Virus record (IMG/VR): IMGVR_UViG_3300009507_003338
Span: 1 to 39,407 of that record
DNA: 39,407 nt
Reading direction: 5' to 3' (one strand)
Origin: a virus
Positions 1 to 7,892 of the stretch are shown here, in pieces. The position numbers were made by a program, and so were the translations under genes. Below the pieces are notes generated by a model. The model had not been told where the DNA came from and made no database searches. It saw nothing but the letters and a program-made list of their open reading frames with translations. Position 1 is the first letter of the stretch. The number at the start of each line of letters is the position of its first letter.

Positions 1-2
1 AA

Positions 3-626
3 CCTGCAACTGAACTACCTGCCTCAATTATCAAAAGACTGCCGGTTAGGTTTACATACAATAACAACTATTTTAACGACAAATACCAAGGTATTCCTAT
101 TGGCGGATATACTCAAATATTTGACAAGTTGTTAGATGGTATCAAAGTATATACTAATTGTGATTATCTTGAAAATAAAGAGTATTGGGATGATTTGACT
201 GATAAAGTAATTTACACGGGCCCTATTGACAAATACTTTAATTATGAATTTGGTGATTTAGAGTACAAGTCAGTTAGATGGGATACTATGAAAATTAATG
301 CAGATAATTACCAAGGTTGTGCAGTTATGAATTACACCGATGACTCTTCATTTACTCGTATTATTGAACACAAGTATTTTGATGACCAAAATCAAAAGTC
401 TACTTGGGTGAGTATGGAGTTTCCACAAGAGTATCAGAGGGGAGTAGAACCATTCTATCCTGTGAATGATGAAGAAAACAGTGAAAAATATCGTAAGTAT
501 AAAGAGTTAGCTGACAAAGACAAGGTAATCTTTGGTGGTAGACTTGCAGAGTACAAATACTACGATATGCACCAAGTGGTTGCTTCCGCATTAAGTAAGG
601 TTAAAAAGATTTTGAATAATCAATAA
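3..626 (+). CDS. glf: UDP-galactopyranose mutase, C-terminal part (5' cut by window edge)
   Basis: The reading frame is open from the left edge (first full codon at base 3), so the N-terminal FAD-binding part lies outside the window. The visible 207 residues match the C-terminal half of Glf, which interconverts UDP-galactopyranose and UDP-galactofuranose. Family signatures seen are RLPVRF, IPIGGYTQIF, YTGPIDKYF, AVMNYTDDSSFTRIIEHK, EPFYPVND and FGGRLAEYKYYDM. The internal ATG at 129 is not the start, because the family match continues upstream of it. Galactofuranose supply fits the glycosyltransferase genes downstream. The family call is secure; whether the full gene is intact cannot be seen. 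Confidence 0.93.
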   Translation, partial: PATELPASIIKRLPVRFTYNNNYFNDKYQGIPIGGYTQIFDKLLDGIKVYTNCDYLENKEYWDDLTDKVIYTGPIDKYFNYEFGDLEYKSVRWDTMKINADNYQGCAVMNYTDDSSFTRIIEHKYFDDQNQKSTWVSMEFPQEYQRGVEPFYPVNDEENSEKYRKYKELADKDKVIFGGRLAEYKYYDMHQVVASALSKVKKILNNQ

Positions 627-641
627 TTTTTTGTATATTAG
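611..641 (+). promoter_or_regulatory. Bacteroidota-type promoter, near-leaderless
   Basis: TTTG at 611-614 and TATATTAG at 634-641 are 19 bases apart, resembling the Bacteroidota -33/-7 consensus (TTTG / TAnnTTTG). The ATG of the next gene is at 647, so a start site at the usual distance would leave almost no leader. The -33 box lies inside the end of glf. Confidence 0.6.
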
Positions 642-646
642 TAGTT

Positions 647-1066
647 ATGAAAAAACAATTACAACAACTTTGGGACTTCCAAAGAGTATACGACCAGCCT
701 CGTAATACAAAACCAACCCTATTAGACCCATCTCAATCTATGTTAAGATACGAATTGGGTAAAGAAGAGTTGGTTGAGTATTTAGAGGCATGTAATAACG
801 ATGACCTTGTAGAGGTTACCGACTCACTTGCAGACCAACTATACATCCTTTTGGGTACTATGGTTGCTCACGGAATGCAGGACATTATTGAGGATGTTTT
901 TGATGAGGTACATCGTTCAAATATGTCAAAATTGGGCATAGATGGGAAACCTATCTATCGTGAAGATGGTAAGGTGTTGAAGGGGCCAAACTTTACTCCA
1001 CCTAACATTCAACAATTCTTGGCCGATGATGGTCAACTTGAGATTCCTTTTGATGAGGAAGTTTAA
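647..1066 (+). CDS. MazG-like / PRA-PH-like all-alpha NTP pyrophosphatase
   Basis: A 139-residue protein of the all-alpha NTP pyrophosphatase superfamily, whose members hydrolyse nucleoside triphosphates or related compounds to monophosphates plus pyrophosphate. Seen: an acidic helix pair (KEELVEYLEACNNDD, then EVTDSLADQLYILLG) giving the metal-binding E/D pattern, then the phage-typical tail DEVHRSNMSKL with DGKPIYREDGKVLKGPNF. Phage MazG-like enzymes are usually thought to adjust nucleotide pools or alarmones; the substrate here is unknown. It is first in its transcript, right behind a promoter, and its end is followed within two bases by the next start. Confidence 0.75.
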   Translation: MKKQLQQLWDFQRVYDQPRNTKPTLLDPSQSMLRYELGKEELVEYLEACNNDDLVEVTDSLADQLYILLGTMVAHGMQDIIEDVFDEVHRSNMSKLGIDGKPIYREDGKVLKGPNFTPPNIQQFLADDGQLEIPFDEEV

Positions 1067-1067
1067 G

Positions 1068-1271
1068 ATGGCTTTACGAGGAGAATCACACCCGCAACAC
1101 AAACTTACGGAAGACCAAGTAAAGTCCATTCGTAAGTTGTGGGCTATTGGTCATCGTAATATCAGAGTATTGGCCCGAAACAATGGTGTATCACCCGCCA
1201 ACATTCGTAAGATTGTAAAAGGTGAAACTTGGACTCACATCATTTTTGGTGAATTTAACGATTATCAATGA
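1068..1271 (+). CDS. Small helix-turn-helix DNA-binding protein
   Basis: A 67-residue protein with a psq/recombinase-like HTH: HKLTEDQVKSIRKLWAIG, then RVLARNNGVSPANIRKIVKG, ending ETWTHI. This arrangement is common in phage HNH-associated or stand-alone HTH proteins. The frame is open further upstream, but the ATG at 1068 is preferred: it follows the previous stop by one base and has a purine-rich GAGGA stretch about ten bases upstream. It overlaps the next gene by four bases. It may be a small regulator or a remnant of a homing-endonuclease DNA-binding domain; no nuclease part is present. Confidence 0.65.
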   Translation: MALRGESHPQHKLTEDQVKSIRKLWAIGHRNIRVLARNNGVSPANIRKIVKGETWTHIIFGEFNDYQ

Positions 1272-2029
1272 AAGTAGAAGGTAAGGTATACTTTGACCCA
1301 TCCAAATTTTCAGTAAGACCTATTGCTAAATCAGTAGCAAAGGACATTGTGGTAAATCACCATTATGCTGGAATTTGGACAAAGGTATCTTACGCTCTTG
1401 GTTTGTTTTATGAGTCCGAAGAAGAACACCAATTCTTTAGTGGTGTTAATGAGAAGTTAGTTGGAGTCGCTACTTATGGAGACCCCATAGGTAGACACTC
1501 TGGCGCTTCCATCTCCGAACTTATTGACCGAACTGAAGTTCTTGAACTTACCCGACTATTCGTTTTTGATGGATATGGGTGTAATGTGGAGAGTTGGTTT
1601 GTAGGTCAGACCTTTAAATGGTTAAAAGAGAATGCTCCCCACATTAGGGCTTTGATTTCATATTCAGACCCAAAGGTAGGTCACAAAGGGACTGTTTATA
1701 TGTCCACAAACTGGCTCTACCAAGGCAACCGAATCCGACCTAACGACTCTTGGTTGTTCAAATGGGAAGAAGATGGAGAATGGACACATAGTCGTACCTC
1801 GTTCGTAAAATTTGGGACTAACAACCCAAAGAAAATCCAAGAAATGACATCAACTCCGTTTTGGATTAAAAAGGAGTTACGCAAACATCGTTATGTGTAT
1901 ATTTTGGATAAGTCAAAAAAAAGTCGTATATTGAAGTCATTGAAATACCCCATATTACCCTACCCAACGGAAAATGAGGAGTTCAAAGAAGAGATACATA
2001 AATTAGACCCAATTGAAAGAGGAAAATAA
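1268..2029 (+). CDS. Mom-like DNA-modification protein, copy 1
   Basis: A 253-residue protein resembling the Mom family, GNAT-fold enzymes that in phage Mu convert adenine to a carbamoylmethyl derivative and so protect DNA from restriction. Seen: VVNHHYAG near residue 30, a KLVGVATYGDPIGR strand, the core LELTRLFVFDGYG, then QTFKWLKENAPHIRALISYSD and NWLYQG. It overlaps the previous gene (ATGA-type) and is followed by a diverged tandem copy. A DNA-modification role is known for Mom itself and is inferred here; it could act on another base or be a different acyltransferase-like enzyme. Confidence 0.65.
   Translation: MKVEGKVYFDPSKFSVRPIAKSVAKDIVVNHHYAGIWTKVSYALGLFYESEEEHQFFSGVNEKLVGVATYGDPIGRHSGASISELIDRTEVLELTRLFVFDGYGCNVESWFVGQTFKWLKENAPHIRALISYSDPKVGHKGTVYMSTNWLYQGNRIRPNDSWLFKWEEDGEWTHSRTSFVKFGTNNPKKIQEMTSTPFWIKKELRKHRYVYILDKSKKSRILKSLKYPILPYPTENEEFKEEIHKLDPIERGK
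1903..1934 (+). promoter_or_regulatory. Candidate intragenic promoter ahead of Mom-like copy 2
   Basis: TTTG at 1903-1906 and TATATTGA at 1927-1934 are separated by 20 bases, with TCG directly before the -7 box, as in the intergenic promoters of this window. It lies inside the 3' part of Mom-like copy 1, about 80 bases before the copy 2 start. The -7 box ends GA rather than TG, so it may be weak or fortuitous. Confidence 0.4.
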
Positions 2030-2807
2030 GACATATGTAGACACCTCACGAGTATCCATTCGTGAAATCAACAAAGCCATTGCAAAGGATATGATTGTGA
2101 AGTATCACTATTCCCACGCATGGACTATGTGTAGGTATGCATTGGGTATCTTCTATAAAACCGATGAGAAGGACATTCTTGGGAATGATGAACAACTGAT
2201 TGGTGTCGCTGTATATGGATTTCCCGTTGGTAGGTCGGCTGTGACCTCTATCATTGATGGATTGGGTAACGACCAATGTTTGGAGCTAACACGATTGTTC
2301 ATCCACGATGGGTATGGGTCAAATATTGAATCATACGCTTTGGGTCAAACATTTAAGTGGATGAGGGAGAACGCTCCCAACATCAAAATGTTATTGTCGT
2401 ATTCAGACCCATTCCAAGGTCATTTGGGTGGTATCTATCGTGCTACAAATTGGTTATTCCAAGACACCAACAAAATCCAACTGATGCCGAACTATGGTAT
2501 TTCATTAGAAGGTGAAGATGGGACTTATATACACTCACGAACTGTATTTTCAAAGTGGGGTAGTCACAACTTGGAACACCTCAAAACTGAAATTGGTAAG
2601 GATGGGTATAAAGAGTTCTGGCGTAGAAAAGAGATGTCTAAACTACGATACATTCAGATTCTACCAACAAATAAGGGTGAGAAGAAGAAACTGATGAACT
2701 CACTTAAACATCCGATTTCAACTCCACCCAAGGATATCAGCGACATCTTACCAAAGGCGGAACGACACGACACGATACCTCCCGAGAATCAAGTAAGTTT
2801 TTGGTAA
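2013..2807 (+). CDS. Mom-like DNA-modification protein, copy 2
   Basis: A 264-residue paralogue of the preceding gene, with the same order of motifs: IVKYHYSHAW, QLIGVAVYGFPVGR, LELTRLFIHDGYGSN, QTFKWMRENAPNIKMLLSYSD, ATNWLFQD. The start is the TTG at 2013. No in-frame ATG exists before residue 27, and from this TTG the first 16 residues (MKEENKTYVDTSRVSI) align without a gap to those of copy 1 (MKVEGKVYFDPSKFSV). It overlaps copy 1 by 17 bases. The two copies are clearly diverged, so they probably have different specificities or act as a heteromer. The function is inferred from the Mom family. Confidence 0.65.
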   Translation: MKEENKTYVDTSRVSIREINKAIAKDMIVKYHYSHAWTMCRYALGIFYKTDEKDILGNDEQLIGVAVYGFPVGRSAVTSIIDGLGNDQCLELTRLFIHDGYGSNIESYALGQTFKWMRENAPNIKMLLSYSDPFQGHLGGIYRATNWLFQDTNKIQLMPNYGISLEGEDGTYIHSRTVFSKWGSHNLEHLKTEIGKDGYKEFWRRKEMSKLRYIQILPTNKGEKKKLMNSLKHPISTPPKDISDILPKAERHDTIPPENQVSFW

Positions 2808-2808
2808 A

Positions 2809-2826
2809 TTTAACAATTTCTTAACA
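2809..2826 (+). promoter_or_regulatory. Pho-box-like direct repeat upstream of promoter
   Basis: TTTAACA-ATTT-CTTAACA: two 7-base half sites with a 4-base AT spacer (11-base period), the layout known for PhoB-type boxes. It ends seven bases before the -33 element. The 17-base core recurs exactly at 12601-12617 with the same 46-base distance to the -7 box. Regulator identity is inference. Confidence 0.5.
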
Positions 2827-2833
2827 TTGGGAG

Positions 2834-2864
2834 TTTGGCAATTCAAAAATATTTCGTATATTTG
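2834..2864 (+). promoter_or_regulatory. Bacteroidota-type promoter
   Basis: TTTG at 2834-2837, a 19-base spacer ending TTTCG, and TATATTTG at 2857-2864. It is a perfect TAnnTTTG -7 box in a true intergenic gap. The following gene starts at 2907, leaving a leader of roughly 35 bases. It probably serves the run of overlapping genes through DNA polymerase. Confidence 0.75.
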
Positions 2865-2906
2865 TATAGTAATGAGGTCGGAGAACCTCGCAAAGTAATA
2901 ACTAAA

Positions 2907-4187
2907 ATGAAAAGTATGTTAAACACTTCAAACACCCCCACTTCAATTAAAGAGGTTCACATTGGGGAAGAACCCACAATCTACGAAGGATATCTTTATC
3001 GCTACACAAATTTGAATAACAACAAACTTTATGTTGGTATTCATAAGGGCTATGTGGGTGATGGGTATTGGCATTCATCTACCAACAATGAGTTCGATAC
3101 GGAGTTTAATAGCTCAGATGGGAATTTTAAATTTGAGATTTTAGAGTATGGTAGTTATGATGAGATGACGGTATCAGAACGAAAAATTCTAAAGGATAAT
3201 GATGCTAAGAATAATCCTATGTTCTACAACAAATCAAATGGCTCAGCTAAATTCACTCAACCTGATGTTGATATGATGAAAGAGTTGGCTGATAAGATTT
3301 TGAATGGTGAGTTTCCTATCACCAAAGAATCGGTTGATGATGTTTACCAACTACCTCGTTTACAGGTTCGTTCTGAAGAAGACAGAGACCATAAGATTGA
3401 AATTCAACAACGAATTGAGGATGCTGGCGGTAATACCGATAAGTGTTCTCCAATTGTAATTTACGAGAATAGAAACGGAAAAGATGTAGTGGGTGATGGT
3501 AACCATACATTGAACGCTGCAAAAGATGCTAAACATTGTAGTGAGGTTCCTGTAATCCGAATCCCATTTGAAGTTCACGAAAAATACACTAACCAAGAAC
3601 TTAAAGGAGTTAGTAACCTACTCAATAAAAAGCCAGAAATTATTAAAAAGGCGATGAGTGCTGATGATGGTGTTAAATACATTGTTGGAACTTATAGTGA
3701 AGGAACTCCACACGATTCAAATGGTAACAAAGAATATTTAGAGGCTTGTGGATTCACAAAGAAGCAAGTGGGTAGTATCCTTAAAAAAGCAAAGGTTGAA
3801 ATTGATAAGAACAACCTCGCTTTGGCTAACAAACTTTGGATTGACTATAAGAGTAAAACTCACAAACAAACCTTGGATGCCACCGTTGAGGGATTTAGGG
3901 ACTCAAACACAATTTCTCTGGTCTACTCATCAGCAATGTTTAAGTGGGATAATATCTTCAATAGTATCTTCGCTCACACCAAATACAATGATAAAACCAA
4001 ATCATACGAATCGACTAAAACCGATGTAATTATTACGGTTTATCACCCAAATCCGATTGCAGAAGAGAATTGGAAGATGGTTCACCAACCAGACGCACTT
4101 CGTAAACTAAAGTATTTTATGTCACCTCTTGGTTATACTTTTAAAATTCACGAGATGGTATCCACTATGTACAATGGGTTGGTATAA
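2907..4187 (+). CDS. GIY-YIG nuclease domain fused to a ParB-like domain
   Basis: A 426-residue protein. Residues about 26-110 form a GIY-YIG-type nuclease domain: YLYRY stands for the GIY part, LYVGIHKG for the YIG part, followed by GYWHSS and EYGSYDEM with a downstream acidic residue. Residues about 150-260 resemble a ParB/Srx-like fold (PIVIYENRNGK, VVGDGNHTLNAAKDA, EVPVIRIPF). The C-terminal part is unrecognised. The start is the ATG at 2907, because the upstream in-frame TTG at 2835 lies inside the promoter. Possible roles are a site-specific nuclease acting on host or rival phage DNA, or a homing-type element; no intron or intein is seen nearby. Confidence 0.65.
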   Translation: MKSMLNTSNTPTSIKEVHIGEEPTIYEGYLYRYTNLNNNKLYVGIHKGYVGDGYWHSSTNNEFDTEFNSSDGNFKFEILEYGSYDEMTVSERKILKDNDAKNNPMFYNKSNGSAKFTQPDVDMMKELADKILNGEFPITKESVDDVYQLPRLQVRSEEDRDHKIEIQQRIEDAGGNTDKCSPIVIYENRNGKDVVGDGNHTLNAAKDAKHCSEVPVIRIPFEVHEKYTNQELKGVSNLLNKKPEIIKKAMSADDGVKYIVGTYSEGTPHDSNGNKEYLEACGFTKKQVGSILKKAKVEIDKNNLALANKLWIDYKSKTHKQTLDATVEGFRDSNTISLVYSSAMFKWDNIFNSIFAHTKYNDKTKSYESTKTDVIITVYHPNPIAEENWKMVHQPDALRKLKYFMSPLGYTFKIHEMVSTMYNGLV

Positions 4188-5320
4188 TGAGTTTTTGGGA
4201 ATCAGTAGATTACAAAAATGCCAGAAAGGTATTGGTAATCCCGAACATTACAAACTCATCTAACATTGAAAAAGATTCTTTCATTGATGTAATCCACAAT
4301 CACATCAAAGCGTTAGAGAAGTATGGTGAATACTATTGGAATGTATTAGTTCCAAAGGGCAGTGTTACTAAAAAGTTAAACCTACCAAATGTAAAACAAG
4401 TTGAGATTCACATTCCAGGTGATATGATGAATCAGAGAGCATTTCCATCAAGTGACCTTATAAAGGTCCTGAAAGACATTGACTATGATGTAATCTATTC
4501 ACATTTGCCGGATTGGCCTCAAGTGGGTAGATACAAGAAATCAATGAACACAAAAATTGTGGGTTATTGTCATTGGTGGGAAATGAAATCGTGTAATGGG
4601 CCTGACAATAGAGAAGGTAAAGCAAAGTGGTTGTGGTTACCTATTGAGATTCTTGGAGTATCACAAATGGATGTGTGTTATCTTAATACTCAAGACCAAA
4701 AGAATCGTGTATTGGAAGAAGCACGAGAAACCTTTAATGATGAGTTCGTTCAGAAGTTAGATGGTATCCTTAAAGTGTGGAATTTAGGCGTACCTCAAGA
4801 TAAGATTGTCGATGGTATCAAAGAATCAAAAGATAATATCATCGTATTCAACCACCGACCAGCCGCATACAAGGGGTATCCAAAGTTTATTGAACTGATG
4901 GAAGAGTATCGTACTCAAAGACAAGATTTCACTGTGTGGATTCCACAATTAAGTGGTAAAGTACCATTCGGTTGGATTGATAATACAAAAGTACCAAAAC
5001 ACGAATACTACCAACGACTTCAGAATTGTAAGGTAGGGGTTCAGATGAGACAAACCAACTATGGGTGGTCGGTAAGTGGTACTGATTGTATGATGAACGG
5101 AACTCCAATGATTTGGCAAGAATCCGATTGTTATCACGAGATTGACCCGAATGGAATGTTCTTCAAGTATAAAAAAGAATTCTTTGAGTATTTGGATAAA
5201 ATATTAGATGATGACAAGTTCAGACAAGAACGAGACAATATGTCAGTTGTAAGGGCTGTGGAACTATCTTTGAATGAAGATAAAATGATTAAAGAACTAC
5301 ATAAAGAGTTGAGTAATTAA
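4187..5320 (+). CDS. GT-B fold glycosyltransferase (GT4-like)
   Basis: A 377-residue protein with the two-domain outline of retaining GT-B glycosyltransferases. The N-terminal half has the VLVIPNITNSS and DVIYSHLPDWPQ strands. The C-terminal half has IIVFNHRPAAYKGYPKFIEL, typical of the sugar-nucleotide domain, and a late acidic region (CMMNGTPMIWQESDCYHEI) where the EX7E-like donor site sits. Donor and acceptor are unknown. It is coupled to both neighbours by one-base overlaps, so it is co-translated with the DNA polymerase gene. That linkage makes DNA glucosylation as in T4 a possibility, beside glycan synthesis; no close match to T4 glucosyltransferases is evident. Confidence 0.7.
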   Translation: MSFWESVDYKNARKVLVIPNITNSSNIEKDSFIDVIHNHIKALEKYGEYYWNVLVPKGSVTKKLNLPNVKQVEIHIPGDMMNQRAFPSSDLIKVLKDIDYDVIYSHLPDWPQVGRYKKSMNTKIVGYCHWWEMKSCNGPDNREGKAKWLWLPIEILGVSQMDVCYLNTQDQKNRVLEEARETFNDEFVQKLDGILKVWNLGVPQDKIVDGIKESKDNIIVFNHRPAAYKGYPKFIELMEEYRTQRQDFTVWIPQLSGKVPFGWIDNTKVPKHEYYQRLQNCKVGVQMRQTNYGWSVSGTDCMMNGTPMIWQESDCYHEIDPNGMFFKYKKEFFEYLDKILDDDKFRQERDNMSVVRAVELSLNEDKMIKELHKELSN

Positions 5321-7836
5321 TGTATCAAAATGTATTTTACGAAAAAGAAACATCTACCATCCATTGTTGGGATGATGAAAAGGGTTATTTTACAAGTAAG
5401 TATCGTAGATATGCTTACGTTAGAGATGGGAATGGTGCTCATACTTCTATTCACGGAGAGAGGTTAAAGAAAATTAACTTTTGGAAGAGTGAAGACAATA
5501 TTGAATTGTACGAAAGTGATGTAAACGAAATCACTCGATTCTTAATTGACCAATATGGGGATTCAGATGAAGTCTCTAAAGGTCACACTATTCTTACCTT
5601 CGACATTGAGGTTGAGATGAATAGTGGTCTGCCTGATATTGACAAAGCTCAAAACGCTATGACTTCAGTCGCAGGTCACGATTCCGTTACAGGTGATTAC
5701 TTCGTATATGTTGTAAACAAAGGTGAGAAGATTGATAAGACCATCAAAGGTGCAAAGGTAATTTCGTTTGATACTGAAGAGGATATGGTGATGGCTTTCC
5801 TAAACAAATGGAGAGAAATCAACCCTACCATCGTTACAGGTTGGAACATTGACTACTTTGATGTCACCTACCTATACAATCGTATCAAGGTTCTATTTGG
5901 AGAACAAACTGCAAACAAACTATCTCCTATTGGTAAGGTGGGTTACAACAAATATCGTAATCGTTACATCATTGCAGGTGTATCGTGTTTAGACTACCTT
6001 GCTCTCTACAAGAACTTTACCTATCAAGAGTTTCCTAACTACCGATTGGACACCATTGCTAATATCGTGTTAGGTCGTGGTAAGATTGAGTACGAAGGTA
6101 ACCTTGACCAGTTGTTCCGAGATGACTTGGAAAAGTTTATTGAGTACAACTTGGTGGATGTGGAGTTGGTTGTTGATATGGATAAGAAACTTCAGTTCAT
6201 CGAATTGGCTCAAGCAATTTGTCACGCAGGACACGTTTTCTACGAAGACTTCTTATTCTCATCAAAGTGGTTGGAGGGTGCCATCTTAACATTTCTACGA
6301 AGAAGTGGTAGGGTTGCCCCAAACAAACCACGGAGAAAAGAAAAGAATGCCGATGGGTCTGATGGTGAAGGTAAGTTTACTGGAGCATATGTGAAAGAAC
6401 CAAAACCTGGTCTATACAAATGGGTATACGATTTGGATTTAACATCGCTATATCCATCGATTATTATGACCTTGAATACTTCACCTGAAACCAAAGTTGG
6501 TAAGTTGAAGAATTATGTCGCCGAAGACCATATGAAGGGTAAGATTGAAACTTACTCAATTATTGATGATGATGGTAACGAATATCCACCATTGGGTAAA
6601 GAGAAGTTTTTAGAATTTGTTCAGAGTAACAATTACTCAATTGCAGCTAATGGTGTTCTATATCGTAGAGATAAGGTTGGTGTTATTCCTGAAATCTTGA
6701 ATGTTTGGTTTGACAAACGCGTGGAATACAAAGACCTTATGAAGAAATATGGTAATGAGGGTAATGATGAACTCTACAAGTTCTATTCTCAACGCCAGTT
6801 GGTTCAAAAGATTATGTTGAACTCCTTGTATGGAGTATTGGGTCTACCATCATTCCGATTCTACGATGTGGATAACGCAGAAGCTACCACAATCACAGGT
6901 CAGACTGTTATTAAGACCACCGAATTGATTGCTAACCAATATTACACAAAGAACATTGGTAAAGAGGATGATTACAATGTGTATACCGATACCGACTCCG
7001 TATTCTATCAGGCAGCACCACTTGTAAAGTCTCGTAATCCTGAAATCGATGAGGATTCAGATGAACAAATGATTCCGGCCATTCTATCGGTAGCACGAGA
7101 GGTGGAACAACACATCAATAAGGTATATGATGTGATGGCATTCAAAATGTTTAACGTGGATACTCACCGATTTGATATCAAACAAGAGACTATCGCAAAG
7201 GGTGGTTTTTGGGTATCAAAGAAGAGATACGCTCAATGGATTATCAACGACAATACGGTAGATTGTGATAAGTTGGATGTGAAGGGGCTTGATGTCAAAC
7301 GAAGTTCATTCCCAACATACTTTAAGGAAGTGATGTCTACGGTATTGATGGATATCCTAAAGGATGAGGATAAGGACAAGTTAGATGAGAAAATTCTTAA
7401 ATATAAGGATGATATGTCAAGTCAACCTTTCGTGGATATTGCAAAGAACTCCGCAGTAAAGGATATGTCTAAATACTTGTTTAAGAACCAAGCATTGGGT
7501 GAGTTTGCTAAAGGAACACCAGCACACGTTAAGGCAGCAATCACTTACAATCAGTTGTTGAAGAAATTCAACGCTCCATTCAAATATGAACCTATGAAGG
7601 ATGGTGACAAGATTAAGTGGGTTTACTTGAAAAAGAATCCACTTGGATTGGAGACCACGGCATTTACAGGCCACTCTGACCCACCTGAAATCAACGCATT
7701 CATTCAACAATACATTGATTACGATTTGATTTGGGAGAAAGAGTTGAATAACAAGTTGGATGACTTCTACAACGCAATGAATTGGGATAAACCAAACCCA
7801 AACTTGGCATCCGCTGCAAAATTCTTCTCATTTTAA
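5320..7836 (+). CDS. 43: Family B DNA polymerase with 3'-5' exonuclease (T4 gp43-like)
   Basis: An 838-residue replicative polymerase, slightly shorter than T4 gp43. Exonuclease motifs: FDIEVEM (D95, E97), TGWNIDYFDVTYLYNRI, and YNLVDVELVVDMD. Polymerase motifs: A, DLDLTSLYPSII (from residue 371); B, KIMLNSLYGVLG; C, YTDTDS (555-560, both catalytic Asp present). A KKRYA motif (VSKKRYAQW) follows. The C-terminus ends SAAKFFSF, placed like the clamp-binding peptide of gp43. All catalytic residues are intact. It works with the clamp and clamp loader encoded just downstream. Confidence 0.97.
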   Translation: MYQNVFYEKETSTIHCWDDEKGYFTSKYRRYAYVRDGNGAHTSIHGERLKKINFWKSEDNIELYESDVNEITRFLIDQYGDSDEVSKGHTILTFDIEVEMNSGLPDIDKAQNAMTSVAGHDSVTGDYFVYVVNKGEKIDKTIKGAKVISFDTEEDMVMAFLNKWREINPTIVTGWNIDYFDVTYLYNRIKVLFGEQTANKLSPIGKVGYNKYRNRYIIAGVSCLDYLALYKNFTYQEFPNYRLDTIANIVLGRGKIEYEGNLDQLFRDDLEKFIEYNLVDVELVVDMDKKLQFIELAQAICHAGHVFYEDFLFSSKWLEGAILTFLRRSGRVAPNKPRRKEKNADGSDGEGKFTGAYVKEPKPGLYKWVYDLDLTSLYPSIIMTLNTSPETKVGKLKNYVAEDHMKGKIETYSIIDDDGNEYPPLGKEKFLEFVQSNNYSIAANGVLYRRDKVGVIPEILNVWFDKRVEYKDLMKKYGNEGNDELYKFYSQRQLVQKIMLNSLYGVLGLPSFRFYDVDNAEATTITGQTVIKTTELIANQYYTKNIGKEDDYNVYTDTDSVFYQAAPLVKSRNPEIDEDSDEQMIPAILSVAREVEQHINKVYDVMAFKMFNVDTHRFDIKQETIAKGGFWVSKKRYAQWIINDNTVDCDKLDVKGLDVKRSSFPTYFKEVMSTVLMDILKDEDKDKLDEKILKYKDDMSSQPFVDIAKNSAVKDMSKYLFKNQALGEFAKGTPAHVKAAITYNQLLKKFNAPFKYEPMKDGDKIKWVYLKKNPLGLETTAFTGHSDPPEINAFIQQYIDYDLIWEKELNNKLDDFYNAMNWDKPNPNLASAAKFFSF

Positions 7837-7868
7837 TTTGGAAGTATGGAATTTATTTCGTATATTTG
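7837..7868 (+). promoter_or_regulatory. Bacteroidota-type promoter for the clamp gene
   Basis: TTTG at 7837-7840, a 20-base spacer ending TTTCG, and TATATTTG at 7861-7868, directly after the polymerase stop codon. The clamp gene starts at 7893. A degenerate form of the Pho-box-like element (ATTCTTCTCAT) sits at the same register but overlaps the clamp-binding codons of gene 43, so it may be chance. Confidence 0.75.
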
Positions 7869-7892
7869 TAAAACAATTAAACAATAAAAAGT

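Noticed and set aside
2835-2906. Longer reading frame for the GIY-YIG gene from a TTG at 2835
   Set aside because: The TTG is inside the -33 element and the -7 box lies within the extra codons, so it would be upstream of the transcript start.
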